DNA of 42,615 nucleotides, from the NCBI GenBank assembly GCA_001970955.1, contig MPUH01000631.1:1-42615 (forward strand). Reading direction: 5' to 3'. This document shows positions 37,644 to 42,615 of the stretch, piece after piece. The notes beneath the pieces were generated by a model. The model ran no database searches and was not told the origin of the DNA. It was given only the letters and a program-made list of their open reading frames with translations. This stretch comes from Stentor coeruleus (taxonomy: Eukaryota; Ciliophora; Heterotrichea; Heterotrichida; Stentoridae). A program made the position numbers and the translations under genes. Position 1 is the first letter of the stretch. Each line of letters starts with the position of its first letter.

Positions 37644-38940
37644 GTTTATAACTGGCTTAAAATAACTTTGAAAATATAGAACGCTTTATGTGGAGATCAG
37701 AAAAAATAGAGAGTTATGATAGTGGAATTTATGAGACAAATAAGGATGTTCCACAAACATTATGAAGTCTAAAAAGAATTAAGAGAAAGTTAATTTAGAA
37801 CAATACGATTTAATAGTTTCATCTATAACATTCCTTTCCTATTTATAAATTAATCTTCTTGATTATTGTATTTTATATATCACTCCTTGATGATTTTGCA
37901 TTGTTTTCCCAAAGTTTTCATTTTCCAAACATTCGTTAAAATGATTTACAGTTTTCTTCACATATGAAAGCATTGTTGTAATAGTTTCTGACTCAAAACC
38001 CTCAAAAGTATCCAAGACTATGCATCTTAACACAGTTATTACAAAACATTTTTTAATATTTTCAAGAGTTGAAATTGTATTGGAAAATATTCTAAACTGA
38101 GGAATTTTATATAAAATGGTAGTCTAGGTTTAAAAATATTAAAATAAGTATCTGAGTTTTTCATATATATTAGTTTTAGATTTTATTAATAATTTATTGT
38201 ACAACTGAAATTAAATTTATTATATGATAAGTTTAGATGGAGGGTAAAAAAATTAAAATAATACACATAAAGTGAGAATCAGATTTAAAACTGGTGAATT
38301 GTATTTATAAAGAAAAATCATTTATTATGATTAATAACTAAAATCAAACTAGTTATATCTTAACATAAACTTAGATAATAAAAATTAATCTACAATGATA
38401 TATTAATATATTGACTATAAAAATATAAAATAACATTATTAAAACTGTTGGAAGTAAAGATATAAACATAAAAAGCACCTTGAATTAAAATTTTATATAA
38501 CTTAAGTATGCTTTTATGTTTTTTTATAATCAACACTATTGTTTATGCTATATTTATCTCATATAAATAATATATGAGAAGTTAATTATAGTAGTAAATT
38601 TATCAAAGTATCATTTTGCTAATTTCAAATGCTAGCTTAAACCTAAAAAAAATAGTTTATACAGTTATACCTATCGACATAAATACTTTAGCACACTATC
38701 ATTTTACAAGTTGAGCACATTTTTTTAACAGAATATAACTAATTTATACAGTTTTTACTGCATATACACTATTAAAAATCTTTGCCACTGAAAATAATTT
38801 AACAATATTTTAAGGTTTATATTTTTTCCATCAAATCCTATCAAACTCATACAAAAACTCTTAAAAACCCAAAAAATTCCTAACTCCAAATCGCACCCAT
38901 TAAAAATCTTATCAATCTTCTCAATCTTTTTCTTATAATT
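37644..38940. other. Divergent intergenic region between the TPR-kinase and coiled-coil genes
   Basis: A possible relic (37864-38123) lies on minus. From about 38130 to 38700 it is very AT-rich with nothing seen. 38820-38940 is C/A/T-rich, the leader of the plus gene. Confidence 0.5.
37864..38123 (-). pseudogene. Possible gene fragment, 86 codons open without a start
   Basis: A minus frame is open from just after a TAG at 38124-38126 to TAA at 37864-37866. It reads like protein (NTISTLENIKKCFVITVLRC, FESETITTMLSYVKKTVNHF) but has no early ATG and no recognisable family. It may be the 3' end of a lost gene, an exon behind an intron that I cannot place, or chance. Confidence 0.3.
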
Positions 38941-40800
38941 ATGAAAAATTCACAAAAAGCACCATCTAATTATTACACTCATCGAGCTAGTTCAAGCTGG
39001 GGATCTAAAAAAGTTGAATATGATGAAAGGATAAAAGAACTTGAAATCAGAAAAGCAGACTTTCTTAGACAAAAGCAAACAGCTGAGGAACTGAAAAAAA
39101 AAAATTTATTTGAAGGACAAAACACTACTGAAGGACTGCAAATAAATTTGAAAATTGTACAAGAAGAATATGCAAGTCTTGATAAAATATTATCTGGAGA
39201 AAGGGAAAAGTTACGAATTGTTGAAAAAGAACTTGAAACTTGTAAAAAACTTAATAGAGAACTCGAAGCTAAAAATCGATCTGCACAAGCGCAGATTATA
39301 GAAAAAGACAGAATTTTAAGTCGTTATTTATGTGAACTGCTTATTTTAAAGCAGGAAGTGGAAAAAATTGTCAACCCATCCTCAGAGATATGCAATAACA
39401 TTAAAAACTCATTGAGCTTGTTATATTCAAATGAAGGAAATAAAGATATAATTGCAGAAAAAGATAGAGAAGACTGGGTGTTGGCATCTTTAAAATCACC
39501 AGTATCAGCTGAAAAAGACTTGCAGAGGCTACAGAAACAGTTATCTGAAACCCAAGACCTTTATAGAATGACAAATAATCAGTTACAGTCACTTATAGAA
39601 AAAACAGCCCGCCAAGACAAAGAATATATGGCAATAAAATCTAAACTCCAAGGAACCAGAAATGAATTCGGTAATATAAACAATTCTGTTATAAGAAACA
39701 ATAGTGAAAAAGATTTTCAAAGTAAATCTTTATTAGTCGAGCTTGAAGAACTTAGAAAAAAACGTGATGAACAAGAAATGGAAATTATGAAATTAGAACA
39801 GAGATATAAAGGTACTTTAAAAGATATTGAAAATGATCTTAAGTATGCTAGAGAGAAAATATTAGAGCTTATTGAAGGGAAGAGTAAGATTGAAAATGAT
39901 CTTCTAGGTCTAAAGAATGAAAAAAAAGAGCTTTTGACTCATATTGCTGTGAAAGATTTGAAAATATCTGATTTAAATGCAAGTATATCAAGTTATGCAC
40001 ATGAGGTTACAATGCTTAAAGACTTTTTAAAAAGCAAAGTTGGAGAATCATCTTTTGATTATAAAACCAAGCAGAAATATGAAGCAAAAATAAAAGATCT
40101 TTTGAATGAAAACGAAAGACTGCAAGGTAAAATCTCCCTTTATGACTCTGAAAGGCAGAAAATCCTAACAGAAAACCGAAACACTTCTAAGACCATTGTC
40201 CAACAATTATCCAATATAATTTTATCTAAAGATCATGGAACTTTAGACAGTAAAGACTTAACAAAAACCTTAAGTAAAATCCTTGTAGAAAACAGAGGGA
40301 TTTTTGAAAGTATTCTCCATGATTATTTTGGTGATGATTTCGAATCTTTAAGAGAAATTATGCAAGATAAATATGAAGAAATGGCTTTTAAAATAGACAC
40401 AATTACAAAAGAAAATAGTAAACTTCAAAGTCAATTAAGAATAGAAGGGGCTAAAAGGAATGAGGTTATGAATAGACTTCATGAACTTGAAGATGAAATG
40501 ACACAAAGGAGATCTGATGATGAAAAATCTAAGAAAAATACGACTGGTGATTGTTTTAATGGAGATGGACAAGTTTTAATTAAAAAAAACTTTGAAGATA
40601 GTCCTGATTATTATATGGAAAAATCTAGGAAAGGACATACAAGACCGGAAACATTGGCTACGGAACATTCGGAATGTGAGGATGCATGGAGGAGGATGGA
40701 AAAAAATGGGAAAAGAGCTGAGGAGTTTATTAGTTGTGTTGATCTTTTACACTTTTTACAGTGTGAAGCAGCAGCGTTGGATTCATTACTTGATGAATAG
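38941..40800 (+). CDS. Long coiled-coil protein of unknown function, 619 aa
   Basis: ATG at 38941 follows a G-poor leader; the stop is TAG. Residues about 25-135, 185-260, 245-410 and 480-520 are strongly heptad-like and charged (RIKELEIRKADFLRQKQTAE, KLEQRYKGTLKDIENDLKYA). Short breaks occur near residues 140-180 and 430-470. No known domain is present outside the coiled coil. Such proteins are often basal-body, ciliary or cortical scaffold components; that is only an inference here. The C-terminal 60 residues are less helical and end in ALDSLLDE. It is transcribed divergently from the TPR-kinase gene. Confidence 0.78.
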   Translation: MKNSQKAPSNYYTHRASSSWGSKKVEYDERIKELEIRKADFLRQKQTAEELKKKNLFEGQNTTEGLQINLKIVQEEYASLDKILSGEREKLRIVEKELETCKKLNRELEAKNRSAQAQIIEKDRILSRYLCELLILKQEVEKIVNPSSEICNNIKNSLSLLYSNEGNKDIIAEKDREDWVLASLKSPVSAEKDLQRLQKQLSETQDLYRMTNNQLQSLIEKTARQDKEYMAIKSKLQGTRNEFGNINNSVIRNNSEKDFQSKSLLVELEELRKKRDEQEMEIMKLEQRYKGTLKDIENDLKYAREKILELIEGKSKIENDLLGLKNEKKELLTHIAVKDLKISDLNASISSYAHEVTMLKDFLKSKVGESSFDYKTKQKYEAKIKDLLNENERLQGKISLYDSERQKILTENRNTSKTIVQQLSNIILSKDHGTLDSKDLTKTLSKILVENRGIFESILHDYFGDDFESLREIMQDKYEEMAFKIDTITKENSKLQSQLRIEGAKRNEVMNRLHELEDEMTQRRSDDEKSKKNTTGDCFNGDGQVLIKKNFEDSPDYYMEKSRKGHTRPETLATEHSECEDAWRRMEKNGKRAEEFISCVDLLHFLQCEAAALDSLLDE

Positions 40801-41263
40801 AATATAATTAGTTTTTGTATTAGAGATATAAAGATAAAATGATAGAAGTTAAATGATTGAAATTTAGACTGGGGCAGAATTTATTAGAGAAAAAGTTTAG
40901 GTAAGACATATAAAAGTTAAATTGCATTTATTTGTGTATATTTTTTTAAGATTTTTATGCAAGTTTAATTTTTTTAGAAAAGGGTTTTAAGCAATGAAAA
41001 CCATAAGCATATAATTCCAATTCAGGCCCAGATACTTATTTTTTGATAATTTAAAAAAAAAATGAGTTCTTCAAGTTCTTTTTTATCAGAATCCTTTATA
41101 TGTTCCTCTAACCATTTAGTAGAGATAGTTATTTTTATATACAGTCATATATAAAAACACAAATTTCCAACAATATCCTCATAAAAACCTAACTTTAAAC
41201 ATAAACTCATAAAAAACTCACCCAAACCAATTTCCAAAAGTCTAATTACATAGGCAAAATTAT
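40801..41263. other. Tail-to-tail spacer
   Basis: The left 150 bp are G/T/A-rich and C-poor; the right 120 bp are C/A-rich and nearly G-free on plus. No gene was recognised. Confidence 0.5.
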
Positions 41264-42259
41264 CTAAAAAATCGCGCAAGTTCTTTTTTTCTTGCGTTCA
41301 TCAATTTTTTTCTGTCCCGAGTTCATCGGATCTGTTTTTTTTTCCTCATCCCTCACAGGACGAACCGGCCTCAAATAATTCATAAGCGACCAGTCATAAA
41401 CATGATCAGCTTCAAAACCTTCACTAATAAACAAATCCTTAAACAATCTTTTCAAATATCCATAATCAGGTTTTTCATCGAATTTCAAGCTTTTGCAATA
41501 TGTCAAAAACACTTTAAACTCATCAGGAAATCCTCTACATAAATCATCAGGACTTATACTAGCTTTTTTATCCATAATCATCCTATATTTATCCAATCTA
41601 TTCTGTGCTGTTATTCCTTGCCAAGGTAAATTTCCTCTATTTAAATACATTAGTACATAACATATACATTCTAAATCATCTCTACGACTTTGTTCAATAC
41701 CAATATGAGTATTTAAAGATGCATAACGAGCTGTACCAGTCAAATGTTTCCCATCTTTATATGGGATATGAATATGAGTTTTACTATCTCTATATCTTTT
41801 TGATAAACCAAAATCTATAAGGTAAAGAAGACTACTACGCTTACCAAGGCCTATAAGGAAATTTTCAGGTTTAATATCCCTATGGATGAATCCTTTTGTG
41901 TGGATATACTCGATTCTACTAAGCATTTGGTCTGCTAACATCAATACTGTTTTCAAACAAAATTTTCGGTTGCATAAAGAGAATAGGTCTTCTAAACTTG
42001 GACCTAATAAATCGATTATCATAATTGCATGGTTACCTTCTATACCTGCCCAGCGGACTGATGGGATACCTGCTGCTCCATGGAGAGTTTTTAGAAGTTT
42101 GGACTCGTAGATTAGTTGAGGATGACGTGAAGATAATTTTTCTGCTTTTAATGCGAACTCTTCACCGTTTGAGATTGAGGCCAGGTAAACTTCTCCGAAT
42201 GTTCCTGCTGCGATTTTCTTTTTTACTTGGTATTTGCCTGCTATCTTACTGTTGAGCAT
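41264..42259 (-). CDS. Casein kinase 1 with C-terminal CAAX box, 331 aa
   Basis: A serine/threonine kinase of the CK1 family. The glycine loop is [12 protein letters not shown] (its first Gly is Ala) and the catalytic Lys lies in EFALKAEK (Lys 38). [14 protein letters not shown] carries the catalytic Asp, and [12 protein letters not shown] the DFG motif. The CK1 signature [20 protein letters not shown] and LPWQGI are present. Domain length (about 290 aa) is normal. The tail is short and basic and ends KKKRTCAIF, a CAAX prenylation signal with a polybasic stretch, so membrane attachment is predicted. CK1 enzymes act in Wnt, trafficking and ciliary signalling in other organisms; the role here is not known. 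ATG at 42259, stop TAG. Confidence 0.93.
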   Translation of the reverse strand: MLNSKIAGKYQVKKKIAAGTFGEVYLASISNGEEFALKAEKLSSRHPQLIYESKLLKTLHGAAGIPSVRWAGIEGNHAIMIIDLLGPSLEDLFSLCNRKFCLKTVLMLADQMLSRIEYIHTKGFIHRDIKPENFLIGLGKRSSLLYLIDFGLSKRYRDSKTHIHIPYKDGKHLTGTARYASLNTHIGIEQSRRDDLECICYVLMYLNRGNLPWQGITAQNRLDKYRMIMDKKASISPDDLCRGFPDEFKVFLTYCKSLKFDEKPDYGYLKRLFKDLFISEGFEADHVYDWSLMNYLRPVRPVRDEEKKTDPMNSGQKKIDERKKKRTCAIF

Positions 42260-42615
42260 AGATTTTTTTTATTAAAAGTCATTTTTTAGATTTTTTATGT
42301 GGAAGGTTTGATTGAGGTTTTTTGTATTGAAAAGTTTGATTGAGGGGTTTTTGTATTGAAAAGTTTGATTGAGGGGTTTTTTGTATTGAAAAATTTGTTG
42401 ATGGGAGAGTTTAGGAGAAGTGATGATTGAAAAAGATTGTGGTAGTAGAATTATAAAAAAAAAATTATGGGATGGTGAAAGTGAAAAATAAAATGTGAAA
42501 ATTTGTAGTTGATAATAATGGTTGTGTATGAATTATGATGCAGATGTAAATAGATTTATAGTTTTTTTTTGAAAAGGATATTGGATATGTAGAAATGAAG
42601 AAAATATTTTAAAAC
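42260..42615. other. Leader region of the CK1 gene with a tandem repeat
   Basis: G/T-rich on plus and hence C/A-rich and G-poor on the coding strand. It contains a three-copy repeat. No gene was recognised to the window end. Confidence 0.5.
42306..42392. repeat. Three-copy 28-30 bp tandem repeat
   Basis: Units start at 42306, 42334 and 42363 and read gtttgattgagg, two to four G/T bases, then ttttgtattgaaaa. They differ only in homopolymer length. They lie about 50-130 bp upstream of the CK1 start codon. Confidence 0.85.

Overview
The window looks like macronuclear DNA of a heterotrich ciliate, most like Stentor. It is strongly AT-rich, and genes lie on both strands with very short spacers. 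Long reading frames are open under the standard code with tryptophan always TGG. All 19 intact-looking genes end in TAA or TAG. One gene (16421-17500) is joined only if a 15-nt GT..AG intron is removed, and such tiny introns are a heterotrich hallmark. In-frame TGA is not used as tryptophan, which argues against Blepharisma. The species call is inference.

Left part (1-7257): an F-box-like gene (1799-3178) faces a decayed inverted paralogue (194-1520). Then come a lipid-anchored START-domain gene (3532-4338, minus), a coiled-coil gene (5149-6090) and a tiny MGNCC protein gene (7015-7257, minus). The last shares a 30-bp start-to-start spacer with the telomerase reverse transcriptase gene TERT (7288-10284). 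TERT is interrupted by an assembly join: one N between two 200-bp copies. It is followed after 60 bp by a protein with a degenerate trypsin-like domain fused to Kelch repeats (10345-12342).

Middle part (13428-26867): a SHAQKYF-class MYB gene (minus), a 2.6-kb gene-free stretch, and the intron-containing coiled-coil gene. Next is a relic of a SAC-type phosphoinositide phosphatase gene (about 17587-18400). A mitochondrial enoyl-CoA hydratase and a tubulin-tyrosine-ligase-like gene follow, only 11 bp apart. Tail-to-tail with them lies an SDHA-like flavoprotein that has lost every catalytic residue I can align. Then come a short unknown gene, SDE2 with a repeated C-terminal tail (minus), and an unknown gene (minus).

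Right part (27700-42259): a CBM20 protein that may be a truncated, catalytically dead glucan-water-dikinase relative (minus), an SK-like potassium channel (minus), a possible relic (31925-32332), and a giant KLC-type TPR array with a C-terminal kinase-like domain (32917-37643, minus, one frameshift). A coiled-coil gene (38941-40800) and a casein kinase 1 ending in a CAAX box (minus) close the window.

Two themes run through the window. First, non-coding DNA has a strong strand rule: the stretch before a start is G-poor and the stretch after a stop is C-poor on the coding strand. Second, several proteins (SDHA-like, trypsin-like, CBM20/GWD-like, TPR-kinase) keep a fold but lack key catalytic residues. 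The genes do not form one pathway; they are ordinary independent eukaryotic genes packed tightly. Four single N bases mark unmerged overlaps of assembled pieces and should not be read as real duplications.
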